Positions 16,201 to 22,764 of a stretch of 37,087 nucleotides of DNA are shown here, one piece after another. The notes under the pieces are model-generated. The model saw only the letters and a program-made list of their open reading frames with translations. It was not told the DNA's origin and searched no databases. The first letter of the stretch is position 1. Every line of letters begins with the position of its first letter. Origin of the DNA: an uncultured Desulfovibrio sp. (GTDB lineage: Bacteria > Desulfobacterota > Desulfovibrionia > Desulfovibrionales > Desulfovibrionaceae). Made by a program: the position numbers and the translations under genes. Where the stretch lies: contig CALVHG010000026.1 in assembly GCA_944327285.1 (NCBI GenBank), positions 1-37,087 of the forward strand. Reading direction: 5' to 3'.

Positions 16201-16392
16201 GCCCGTCTGCCCACGCTGGAACAACTGGAAAAGTCCTATATGGAATATGTTCTTCAGCGGACGCGGGGCAGAATAGACGGCGAAGACGGCGCGCTCCGCA
16301 TTCTCGGCATGAAGCGCTCGACCCTCTACGCGCGCATAAAGAAATACGGGCTTGACGCCGCTTCCCGCCTCTACGGCAAACCGCAGGAATAG
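13291..16392 (+). CDS. Sigma-54-dependent transcriptional activator with wHTH, helical-repeat and GAF input regions
   Basis: This 1033-residue protein is long for the family. Residues about 8-62 look like a winged helix (RRGLAQLTECDPADVERRLT). Residues about 90-520 are helical, TPR-like, as in MalT-type sensors. Residues about 536-685 fit a GAF domain. The AAA+ domain (about 710-945) is complete: Walker A GETGVGKE at 734-741, GAFTGA at 780-785, Walker B LFIDE at 801-805, then VAATNRD and the REDLYYRV arginine-finger region. A Fis-type helix-turn-helix closes the protein (about 998-1020, LRILGMKRSTLYARIKKYG). It should remodel RNA polymerase at the divergent sigma-54 promoter. GAGGAAA precedes the ATG. 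The input domains imply sensing by ligand or protein contact, not phosphorylation; no receiver domain is present. Confidence 0.93.
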   Translation: MSTAPPEDRVTRRLLALFALLKDPLSRRGLAQLTECDPADVERRLTRLTEQGVIVRVDAGHWQAAEMPPTPPFAQRGDADAEDPLLSCLLNDSGLADLRRAARITDIMRRHLRDDRCAAVLLCLDVLFALALRAPWDALSGEDCRRYLHLVRQVQSVSMMFAYRMPRAMTLLPPARRAAQRIGDERSLLMLDLMEGCQQHLSHLHNLESPRALLSDVMRRIQALGDSDILTSTSTGVGLVHFMQGEYEQAIASFKQCPAGFFLDHFDYLEEVRLRYIGSAACALGRPDLGVGPMLSSLFEARERGYRQTVKWHKVHLSDQLLRVGLLEQGLALLTEVAHCCDPESETKLWFWSCRNLAYYHFQCGRIEVAHSIMTNGMTLCIQYGMPRPYYGFTWIFDMLGAFRRRGLPDIPGYGYEQEIRSGMQSPNPLYRSAALRAHVLTSLEKGPPPENPVALLRRSLALAEQAHSPLDAARCRLTLSVCLRREGRREEADALHDEARRTLYRFSQYDCPPPRPGGPSLPPPERLDLPDEDACLRELSDRLGSLAAAESREDIFQHILAALCASLQVERGAFLGMAPDTGEHTLLASCYLPAGELKEWLGDALDALKISASGQFARLRGESGSYAVLRLRRAVDDQDLVFLACCAYLRHKIDLQDEGVFLRTADVAGTELHKALLWHDKIHRREHAAIERVRLVTSQENRLEQQFYGHSLQPLLHQADMAAPSDASILILGETGVGKEVLARRIHEHSGRPGLFVPVHPAGVTESLFESEFLGHEKGAFTGAYKQKLGLFELAHQGTLFIDELGEIPLSLQVRLLRVLQEKTFLRVGGTQEIRSDFRLVAATNRDLKKMVEEGSFREDLYYRVAVIPLFLPPLRERRDDILMLANLFLRQYAARYQRPTPEISPEEREKLRRHDWPGNIRELRSTIERAVILHAQGEIRFDLPLSDARRRQDAPTPRSDAAPLAEAFARLPTLEQLEKSYMEYVLQRTRGRIDGEDGALRILGMKRSTLYARIKKYGLDAASRLYGKPQE

Positions 16393-16410
16393 AACGCCTT
16401 TGCAAAAGAC

Positions 16411-16618
16411 AAGTTGTTTTGGGGAAGGAAAACCCCTCTGCTCTGCTGTCGATGCCCATTCCTTCGTCGCAACGGGCACGGCCTGCGTCCGTCATCCGGT
16501 CGCTGCCAGCGCGAGAGGACTACGAGAACGCCTTTTCTCGCTTCGCTGCGAAAAGGCTGGGCCCTTCCCCCAATCCCCCATCCCTTCCCCAGCGCGCTTT
16601 TATCGGGGAAAAGTCAGG
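16411..16618 (+). repeat. Family B element with loop insert
   Basis: AAGTTGTTTTGGGGAAGG opens the element. The hairpin loop is replaced by a module starting CTGCTGTCGATGCCC and holding CGTCGCAACGGGCACGGCC. The second arm has an extra CTTTTCTCGCTTCGCTGCGAAAAG hairpin. TTCCCCAGCGCGCTTTTATC and GGGGAAAAGTCAGG close it. It follows the activator's stop by about 20 bases. Confidence 0.85.
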
Positions 16619-16746
16619 AAACGGAAAAAGCGCGGTTTTTCCGCTCACTTTGGGCCGGGCGGCGCTGTGCCGCCGCCTCGCGTTTCACCTTTTTCAAAGT
16701 TGAAACGCTCTAAAACGCTCGGCATTTCAAACTGACAAGGCTCTGG
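16619..16746 (-). repeat. Family A element, inverted partial copy plus a short direct fragment
   Basis: GGAAAAAGCGCGGTTTTTCC to GTTGAAACGCTCTA (to 16712) is the left two-thirds of A, inverted. Then CGGCATTTCAAACTGACAAGGCTCT (16717-16744) is a direct fragment of the other end. Confidence 0.82.
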
Positions 16747-16907
16747 AAGGCCCCTTTCCGCCGCAATCGGGCTGGAGCGCGTCACACGCTTTTTCCTGAA
16801 ACCGCGTCCCCCTTTTCAAAATTGTCAAAGACGGTATGTTGAAAAGAGCGCGTATCCGGCGGCCGTTCGCAGAAAGGCCGCTTCACCCACAGATACAGGA
16901 GAAAGCC

Positions 16908-17681
16908 ATGTCCGTCTCTTCTTCCCGCCGTTTGCTGCTGCGTGCGCTTCCGGCCTCGCTGCTGGCCCTTTGCCTTGGTTTTGCGCCTCTGAAAGCCGGA
17001 GCCGCGGAAATCTTTGTTTCCGCGGCCGCCAGCCTGACCAATGCTTTCAAAGAAGTCGCCGCCGAATTTGAAAAAACCGCTCCCGGAACCAAGGTGCATC
17101 TGAACTTTGCCGCTTCCAATCCGCTGCTTAAGCAGATGATGGAAGGCGCGCCCGTGGATGTCTTCGCCTCCGCCGATCAGGAAACGATGGACAAGGCCGC
17201 GCAGGGCAAGGTGATCAATACCGCCAGCCGCGCGGATTTTGTGCGTAACAGCCTGACGCTGATCGTCCCCAAGGGGAACAAGGCTCCCGCGGCCGTTGCC
17301 GATCTCGCGACCATGAAGCGCATTGCCGTGGGCAAGCCCGAAAGCGTGCCGGCCGGCCGCTACGCCCGCCAGTCTCTTACGGCCGCCGGTATCTGGGACA
17401 AGGTGCAGTCCAGCCTGATCTACGGCGCCAGCGTGCGGCAGGTGCTTGATTACGTGGCCCGCGGCGAAGTTGACGCGGGCATCGTCTATGCGACCGACGC
17501 CGCCCAGCAGGCCGCCAAGGTGGACGTGGCCCTCGTTCTCGGCAACCATACGCCCGTTCTCTACCCCATCGCCGTCGCCACGACCGGCAAGAATCCTCAG
17601 GGCGGTCAGGCCTTTGTTGATTTCGTGCGCTCCGAAAAGGGACAGGCCATTCTTGCCCGCTACGGTTTCGCCAAACCGTAG
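16908..17681 (+). CDS. modA: Molybdate ABC transporter, periplasmic binding protein
   Basis: The start at 16908 is preceded by ACAGGAGAAAGCC and gives 257 residues; an earlier in-frame ATG at 16836 is not followed by a better signal. Residues 1-33 form a Sec signal peptide (RRLLLRALPASLLALCLGF, cleaved after AGAA). The mature protein starts EIFVSAAASLTNAFKEVA, the classic ModA opening with the oxyanion-binding serine. FAASNPLLKQMMEGAPVDVF, then ASADQETMD, and the VNYATDAAQQ-equivalent VYATDAAQQ near the C-terminus follow. It captures molybdate or tungstate in the periplasm for ModB/ModC. Unusually, 344 bases containing a long family B repeat separate it from modB. Confidence 0.95.
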   Translation: MSVSSSRRLLLRALPASLLALCLGFAPLKAGAAEIFVSAAASLTNAFKEVAAEFEKTAPGTKVHLNFAASNPLLKQMMEGAPVDVFASADQETMDKAAQGKVINTASRADFVRNSLTLIVPKGNKAPAAVADLATMKRIAVGKPESVPAGRYARQSLTAAGIWDKVQSSLIYGASVRQVLDYVARGEVDAGIVYATDAAQQAAKVDVALVLGNHTPVLYPIAVATTGKNPQGGQAFVDFVRSEKGQAILARYGFAKP

Positions 17682-17685
17682 CGCT

Positions 17686-17987
17686 ACTCAGGGCTTACCA
17701 ACATAAAATCCACAATCTATTTCAAATAGATATTATTGAAAAAAACCTGACACAGTCCCTGTCGCCCCCTGAAAAAGCGCGTTGGGGGAAGGATGGGGGG
17801 CCTGGGGGGAAGGAAACGCCCCTTGCGCGCTAGCCAAGGGGGTTTCCTTCCCCCCTGTAACACAACCAGCCGCGCCCAAATGACGGCCGCCAGCCGCGCC
17901 CGTCAGGCGACAGCCTTACGGGCATCGACAGCAGAGATAAGGGGGGTCCTTCCCCCCAGAAAAACGATTTCGTGTTAACACGCCGTA
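17686..17987 (-). repeat. Long family B element inserted between modA and modB
   Basis: The left end CAGGGCTTACCAACATAAA and the right end GTGTTAACACGCCGTAG resemble the ends of the 10731-10958 element. A palindrome ATCTATTTCAAATAGAT lies in the AT-rich arm. A GGGGGGAAGGAAACGCCCC hairpin (to about 17856) is followed by an insert module (ACGGGCATCGACAGCAGAG) and a second CCTTCCCCCC. Confidence 0.8.
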
Positions 17988-18025
17988 GTGTTAAAACGAT
18001 CTGAACCGATTGACGAAACCGAACC

Positions 18026-18709
18026 ATGTTTGACACCGATATCTGGACGCCCCTGTGCATCACTCTGAAAGTGGCGGGCATAGCGACGGGGGTTTCCTCT
18101 GTGGCGGCCATTCTGGCGGCCTGGCTTCTGGGGCGTCGTCGGGGGCCGCTGCCGCTGACGCTGGACGCCCTGTGCACCCTGCCGCTGGTGCTGCCGCCGA
18201 CCGTGCTGGGCTATTATCTGATTCTGCTGCTGGGCCGCCGGGGCGTTATCGGGCAATGGCTGGCGGAAGCGGGCATAAGCCTCATGTTCTCATGGCAGGG
18301 AGCCGTCGCCGCGGCCGCCGTCGTGGTGTTCCCGCTGATTTACAAGTCGTCGCGGGCGGCGCTGGAACAGGTGGATCGCCGCTACGAAGACGCGGCGCGC
18401 ACGCTGGGCGCTTCGGAATGGCGCATATTTTTAGGCGTTTCTCTGCCGCTGGCCTGGCGGGGAATCTTTGCCGGACTCATGCTCGCCTTTGCGCGCGGCA
18501 TGGGCGAATTTGGCGCGACGCTGATGATTGCGGGCAACATCCCCGGCAAGACGCAGACGCTGGCGCTGGCCATCTACGACGCCTTTCAGGCGGGCAACGA
18601 CGCGCAGGCAGCCTGCCTTGTGCTGGTGGCCTCCGTTACCTGCGTGGGGCTGCTGGCCGGTTCGGAATGGCTGGTACGCCGCGGCATCTCAAGAAGGAGA
18701 CAGGCATGA
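18026..18709 (+). CDS. modB: Molybdate ABC transporter permease
   Basis: A 227-residue inner-membrane protein with about five or six membrane helices. LVLPPTVLGYYLILLLGRRG is a ModB hallmark. The EAA loop that contacts ModC is clear at RRYEDAARTLGASEWRIFLG followed by VSLPLAWRGIFAG and FARGMGEFGATLMIAGNIPG. The ATG at 18026 has no good Shine-Dalgarno (GACGAAACCGAACC upstream), so translation may be weak or the start may differ slightly. Its stop overlaps the modC start as ATGA, so the two are tightly coupled. The family B insertion separates it from modA; an internal promoter or read-through is needed. Confidence 0.94.
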   Translation: MFDTDIWTPLCITLKVAGIATGVSSVAAILAAWLLGRRRGPLPLTLDALCTLPLVLPPTVLGYYLILLLGRRGVIGQWLAEAGISLMFSWQGAVAAAAVVVFPLIYKSSRAALEQVDRRYEDAARTLGASEWRIFLGVSLPLAWRGIFAGLMLAFARGMGEFGATLMIAGNIPGKTQTLALAIYDAFQAGNDAQAACLVLVASVTCVGLLAGSEWLVRRGISRRRQA

Positions 18710-19482
18710 TTTCCCTGCACATGGAAAAAATCTTCGCCCCCGGACGCACCGGCGAAGGCTTCCATCTCAATGTTCAGCTCGATCTGCCGTCGGGCAAGGC
18801 CAGCATCGTGCTCTTCGGGGCCTCTGGTTCAGGCAAGACCCTGACCCTGCAATGCCTCGCAGGGCTGGCCCGCCCGGACAACGGCAGCATCGCCATTGAC
18901 GGGGAAACGCTTTTCGACGCCGACAGGGGCGTCCATATTCCGGCCCGGCATCGCCGCATCGGCTACATGTTTCAGGATTACGCCCTGTTTCCGCATCTCA
19001 CGGTCCTGCACAATGTCGCCTATGGCCGCAGCGGGCTCTTTCCCTGGCGCATCCGGGCCGACGAACGCCGCCGGGCGCTGGACATGCTCGACCATTTCGG
19101 CGTGGCCCATCTGGCCCACCGCTACCCGGCGCAGCTCTCCGGCGGGCAGAAACAGCGCGTTTCGCTGGCGCGCGCCCTGAACGCGGCCCCGCGTCTGCTC
19201 CTGCTCGACGAGCCTTTCAGTGCGCTGGACCCTCTGCTGCGCCTGCGGCTGCGGCAGGAGCTGCGCGGCATGCTGGCCGATCTGACCGTTCCCTGCCTCA
19301 TCATCAGCCACGACCCCGAAGACGTGGATGTTTTCGCCCAGCGCCTCGTGCTCTTTCATAGCGGCTCGGCGCGAGAAGTGCAGGAATACCCGCGCCTGCG
19401 CGCTGCGCACGCCTCCACGCAGGCCTGCCTCTGCCAGCTCCTCGAAGCGGCCGCCGCCCCCGGCCTGCCGCAAGCCTGCTGA
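18706..19482 (+). CDS. modC: Molybdate ABC transporter ATP-binding protein, short form without Mop domain
   Basis: The ATG at 18706 overlaps the modB stop and has AAGAAGGAGA upstream. The 258 residues contain Walker A GASGSGKT (38-45), the Q-loop glutamine at 90 (GYMFQDYALFPHL), signature LSGGQKQ (144-150), Walker B LLLLDEP (164-170) and the switch His202 (SHDPED). It hydrolyses ATP to drive molybdate or tungstate import through ModB. Classical ModC is about 350 residues and ends in a Mop/TOBE domain that gives feedback regulation; here the protein stops soon after the ATPase core. The separate double-Mop protein at 9868-10296 might fill the binding role. Confidence 0.95.
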   Translation: MISLHMEKIFAPGRTGEGFHLNVQLDLPSGKASIVLFGASGSGKTLTLQCLAGLARPDNGSIAIDGETLFDADRGVHIPARHRRIGYMFQDYALFPHLTVLHNVAYGRSGLFPWRIRADERRRALDMLDHFGVAHLAHRYPAQLSGGQKQRVSLARALNAAPRLLLLDEPFSALDPLLRLRLRQELRGMLADLTVPCLIISHDPEDVDVFAQRLVLFHSGSAREVQEYPRLRAAHASTQACLCQLLEAAAAPGLPQAC

Positions 19483-19492
19483 AACAGGCTTT

Positions 19493-19570
19493 CCCGGAAA
19501 AACCGCGCTTTTTCCGCGAAACGACAGGCCGTATGGTTTGGAATGCACAGCATTTCAAACTGAAAATGCT
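19493..19570 (+). repeat. Family A element, right half
   Basis: CGGAAAAACCGCGCTTTTTCC to TTTCAAACTGAAAATGCT, starting 11 bases after the modC stop. It is joined directly to a long family B copy. Confidence 0.85.
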
Positions 19571-19850
19571 ATTGGTAAGTTGTTTGGGGGGAAGGGAACC
19601 CCCTCATCTCTGCTGTCGATGCCCGTAGCTTCCTACGTCGCAACGGGCACGGCCTGCGGCCGCCATCCGGTCGCTGCTCGCGCGAGAGGTGTTTCCCTTC
19701 CCCCCAAGCCCCCCATCCCTTCCCCAGCGCGCTTTTATCGGGGAAAAGTCAGGAATACGAGGCAACTCCGCCACCAAAGACAAGTGCCCTGTGTACAGCC
19801 TGTTTATTTTATCTATTGAAATTATTTGTAAAATTTGCGTTAACAGGTCT
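19568..19850 (+). repeat. Family B element, long form with loop insert
   Basis: GCTATTGGTAAGTTGTTT is the reverse of the right end of the 10731 element. A GGGGGGAAGGGAACCCC arm follows, then the loop insert (CTGCTGTCGATGCCCGTAGC ... CGTCGCAACGGGCACGG), the second arm, and the GATAAAATAAACAGGCTG-type extension in reverse, ending GCGTTAACAGGTC. Its end abuts a full family A copy. Confidence 0.87.
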
Positions 19851-19997
19851 AGAGCGTTTCAGCTTTAAAAAAGGTAAAACGCGAGGCGGCGGCACAGCGC
19901 CGCCCGGCCCAAAGTGAGCGGCAAAACCGCGTTTTTTCCGCGAAACGACAGGCCGTATGGTTTGAAACGCACAGCATTTCAAACTGAAAATGCTCTA
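19850..19997 (+). repeat. Family A element, full copy flanked by CTAG
   Basis: TCTAGAGCGTTTCAGC to GAAAATGCTCTAGCG, 148 bp. Both ends read CTAG at the junction. GCGTTAACAGGTC before it and GCGTTAACTGGTCC after it form a near-direct repeat. Confidence 0.92.
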
Positions 19998-20048
19998 GCG
20001 TTAACTGGTCCTGGTCACACAAAAGCCATCCAAATAAAGGAGTCTCGT

Positions 20049-20804
20049 ATGGAAGAGCTGTATGCGCTGCTGGCGGCATTGCACCGCCCCTGCCGGCGTC
20101 AGGGGCCGGGAAGCGCGGAGACCAGCAGGCTAGCTATGCGCCTTGCCGGTCTGGAGCAGGCAAAAGGGCTGAAGATTGCCGATATTGGCTGCGGCACGGG
20201 CGCATCATCCCTGTTGCTGGCAGAAGACCTGGCGGCTGAGGTCACGGCAGTGGACTTCCTGCCCGTCTTTCTGGAGGAATTGCAACAACGGGCGCGGGCC
20301 CGGAGTCTTGCGGACAGGATTCGCCCTCTGGCCTGTTCCATGACGGAACTGCCGTTTGCGGATAATGAGTTCGACGCGTTATGGGCGGAAGGGTCCGTGT
20401 ACAACATGGGCTTTGAAAACGGCATCCGGACATGGCGTCGCTTTCTGAAACCGGAAGGCATGCTGGTACTTTCGGAAATCACCTGGCTTTCCGACGTTGT
20501 TCCTGCGGAGATTCGCGCCTACTGGGAAAAGGAGTACCCGGAGATCGCGACGGCCTCCGGGAAAATAGCCGCGCTGGAGCGCAACGGCTACAGCCCTGTC
20601 GCATATTTTGCGCTGCCGGAAAACTGCTGGCGGGAGAACTACTATGATCCCCTTCGAGAACGCTTTTCCGTCTTTCTTGCGGAACAGGGGCACAGCGACA
20701 GAGCCCGCGAAATTGTCGCTATGGAAGAGCAGGAAATGGCCCTGTATGAAAAATTCCATCAGTTTTACGGCTACGGCATGTATATAGCTCGGAAACGCGC
20801 CTGA
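20049..20804 (+). CDS. Class I SAM-dependent methyltransferase
   Basis: Started at 20049 (AAAGGAG seven bases upstream), the product has 251 residues. The earlier reading frame lies inside the family A repeat and is not coding. Motif I is ADIGCGTGASS (44-54), motif II ends in TAVDFLPVF, and ACSMTELPFADNEFDALWAE gives motifs III-IV. The fold is that of UbiE/COQ5-like small-molecule methyltransferases. The long C-terminal part (RYW-type PENCWRENYYDPLRERF) probably forms the substrate lid. No substrate can be named. The gene seems to be alone, ending at a hairpin terminator shared with the convergent sensor gene. It has about the same base composition as its neighbours. Confidence 0.9.
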   Translation: MEELYALLAALHRPCRRQGPGSAETSRLAMRLAGLEQAKGLKIADIGCGTGASSLLLAEDLAAEVTAVDFLPVFLEELQQRARARSLADRIRPLACSMTELPFADNEFDALWAEGSVYNMGFENGIRTWRRFLKPEGMLVLSEITWLSDVVPAEIRAYWEKEYPEIATASGKIAALERNGYSPVAYFALPENCWRENYYDPLRERFSVFLAEQGHSDRAREIVAMEEQEMALYEKFHQFYGYGMYIARKRA

Positions 20805-20812
20805 TATGGAGC

Positions 20813-20850
20813 GTTTCAACTTTGAAAAAAGGTGAAACGCTCTATTTTTT
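20813..20850. terminator. Short family A derivative acting as terminator between convergent genes
   Basis: GAGCGTTTCAACTTTG and AAAGGTGAAACGCTC form a stem of about 14 bp with one mismatch, followed by TATTTTTTC. Both ends match the A terminus, with the interior lost. On the minus strand the final CTCTA gives the TAG stop of the sensor gene. Confidence 0.8.
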
Positions 20851-22257
20851 CGTGTTTTCATTGGCAGGCGCGGAAGTCTCTTCGCCGTCGGCCTGTTCCT
20901 TCCACCTGTCGTTGCCGGTAAGGACCCGAAAGAGTTGCGCCGCCTTGAGGCCCTTTTGCAGAGAGTCGGCGCGCTCTTCCTCATTTTTCGCAGCGGCAAG
21001 GCTGTCGATGGCCGCCGCCAGATCGCGGGCCGCCAGACGCAGAGCCGCCAGCTTATTCTGACAGTCCCGCTGCCGCTGCGCGACGTCGCGCAGGGCCGCC
21101 AGCGCATAGCGCTCGTTGGCCGTCGCCTGCTGCGTCGTGCGCTGCGCGGCCGCGGCGGAGGCTCGCAGGGCCACAAGCATGCGCACGATGGCATTGCGCA
21201 GGGCGCGAATTTCTCCGGCAAATTCCGACGCTTCGGGAAAGGCGGCGTCCGGGCGGCCGTCGGCAATGGCATTGGCGGCCGTCTCCAGCCGCGCCAGAGG
21301 CATGACGGCGCTTCCGGCAATGGCATAGCCGACGACAAGAATAATCAGCAGCACCAGCCCCGCGCCAATACAGCTGCGCAGCAGAAGCATATTGCTGTCG
21401 TGCAGCAGCTCCTCGGCATCCAGCGTGATGATATACCGAAAGCCCAGCTTGTCGGTATGCACGGCCCAGAAGGTTGGGATTTCGCCAACCGTTGAATAAT
21501 AACTGCCGTCGCCGGCTTGCAGCAAATCCTGCGGAATCGAGACGGGCTCCGGCCGGACGGCCCCCTCCTGCGCGGCGGGAGCGACGATCGCCATGCCGGT
21601 ATCGTCCAGAACATAAATCTTTCCGGTAGTTCCGGGATTCAGCACCGCCAGAGACTGCGACAAAATACGCAGCGACACTTCCATATAGACGACGCCCACG
21701 GGCTGCGAATCCCTGTAAACGGCCTGACTGAACGTGCAGACGGGTTCGTTTCCGGGGGCGGACAAATACGACGTGCGCACGACGCTCCCGACAGGCGCGT
21801 TTATGGCGCGCGTGTACCAGGGCCGCTTTCTGGGATCATTGACAAGCACCACCCGCAAGGCGGGGCTGGCCATGAAGCCGCCGTACATATCAAGAAAACC
21901 GGCCTGCTGAATGCGATGGCTCCCGTACAGGGTGATGTCCAGCAGGGTTCGCAGCGCGGCCGCTTCCGGCGGCAGCGGCTCCATATAGACCAGAGGGGTT
22001 CCCTGCGTCATGTTCTTGGGCAACGAGCCCACGGCATTGACGATTTCAGGAGCGCGCGCAAGCTGCTTGACGCTGTTTTCCGCCGTATGAAGAAAAATTT
22101 GCGCGTAGTTGGCCACGCCAAGCGCCGCGCGCTGCACGCCGAGTTCCCCCAGGCGGCAATTTTCCCGATAGTTGAAATAGGCAAAGCCGCCGACGATGGA
22201 CATGGTTGCAAGAAGGAAAAGACAGAGGAGGAAAAGCATCCTTCCCGATATCGACAT
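20842..22257 (-). CDS. dCache-HAMP membrane sensor without a signalling domain
   Basis: Started at ATG 22257 (GAGGGTGAAGCT upstream), it has 471 residues. A TTG seven codons earlier is less likely. Membrane helix 1 is about residues 5-28. A double-Cache sensor domain occupies about 33-285, with RKRPWYTRA (about 143-151) matching the R-x-W-Y part of the dCache amino-acid or amine motif. GVVYMEVSL has Glu where many ligand-binding Caches have Asp. Helix 2 is about 296-318, then a HAMP domain. The last 100 residues are an Ala-rich coiled coil. The methyl-accepting hairpin, kinase, GGDEF or EAL domains that usually follow are absent, so it must act through a partner or is a truncated receptor. 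It lies in the inner membrane facing the periplasm. Confidence 0.82.
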   Translation of the reverse strand: MSISGRMLFLLCLFLLATMSIVGGFAYFNYRENCRLGELGVQRAALGVANYAQIFLHTAENSVKQLARAPEIVNAVGSLPKNMTQGTPLVYMEPLPPEAAALRTLLDITLYGSHRIQQAGFLDMYGGFMASPALRVVLVNDPRKRPWYTRAINAPVGSVVRTSYLSAPGNEPVCTFSQAVYRDSQPVGVVYMEVSLRILSQSLAVLNPGTTGKIYVLDDTGMAIVAPAAQEGAVRPEPVSIPQDLLQAGDGSYYSTVGEIPTFWAVHTDKLGFRYIITLDAEELLHDSNMLLLRSCIGAGLVLLIILVVGYAIAGSAVMPLARLETAANAIADGRPDAAFPEASEFAGEIRALRNAIVRMLVALRASAAAAQRTTQQATANERYALAALRDVAQRQRDCQNKLAALRLAARDLAAAIDSLAAAKNEEERADSLQKGLKAAQLFRVLTGNDRWKEQADGEETSAPANENTKK

Positions 22258-22347
22258 AGCTTCACCCTCTGGAAACAAGACACGGCCGCATGCGCTCAGG
22301 AGCGCGGGTCCCGCACCCGCGGTTACGCTGTGGCGGCGTCATGCCGC

Positions 22348-22371
22348 GCTGTTTGTTCCGTATCAAACAGC
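22348..22371. promoter_or_regulatory. Inverted repeat upstream of the sensor gene
   Basis: GCTGTTTG-TTCCGTAT-CAAACAGC, a perfect 8-bp arm palindrome about 90 bases upstream of the sensor start. It is a possible operator; no regulator is linked to it. Confidence 0.45.
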
Positions 22372-22574
22372 TGTACACAAACCTCAAGCCAAGTGCAACG
22401 GGAGAAAAGAGGAAAGATAGGTAACACTTCCCAACAAAACTACCGCACCGAACCTTGCCGCCGTATCTTCCGGCCTGTTCCCCGACGCCCCGAAGACCCA
22501 GCCCCCGAAGACAGGTTTTCCTTTGCCCTGCCTCCGGGGGCATTCCTCGCATGCGCTCCGCGGGAAAAGCTGCC

Positions 22575-22606
22575 GACGCCCGTCAGAATGCCGCCTGACG
22601 GGCGTC
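22575..22606. terminator. Perfect 12-bp stem-loop between TerC and sensor genes
   Basis: GACGCCCGTCAG (22575-22586) pairs with CTGACGGGCGTC (22595-22606). No T tract follows on either strand, so it could be a terminator helper or RNA-stabilising hairpin. The rest of 22372-22620 shows nothing I can assign. Confidence 0.4.
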
Positions 22607-22620
22607 ATCCGCGGCCGCCC

Positions 22621-22764
22621 CGGAGCTTTTTTCATCTGAAATGCCGCGCATTCCAAAGCACACGGTCTGTCGTTTCGCAGAAGAAACGCTGTTTTCCGCT
22701 CGCTTTTGGCCGAGCGGCGCTGTCCGCCGTCCGCGTTTTACCTTTTCAACGGCAAAACGCGCTA
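22621..22764 (-). repeat. Family A element, diverged inverted copy
   Basis: CGGAGCTTTTTTCATCTG through CAACGGCAAAACGCGCTA. The A modules can be followed in order, but the GGCGG hairpin is shortened. The last CTA is the stop codon of the TerC gene on the minus strand. Confidence 0.83.
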
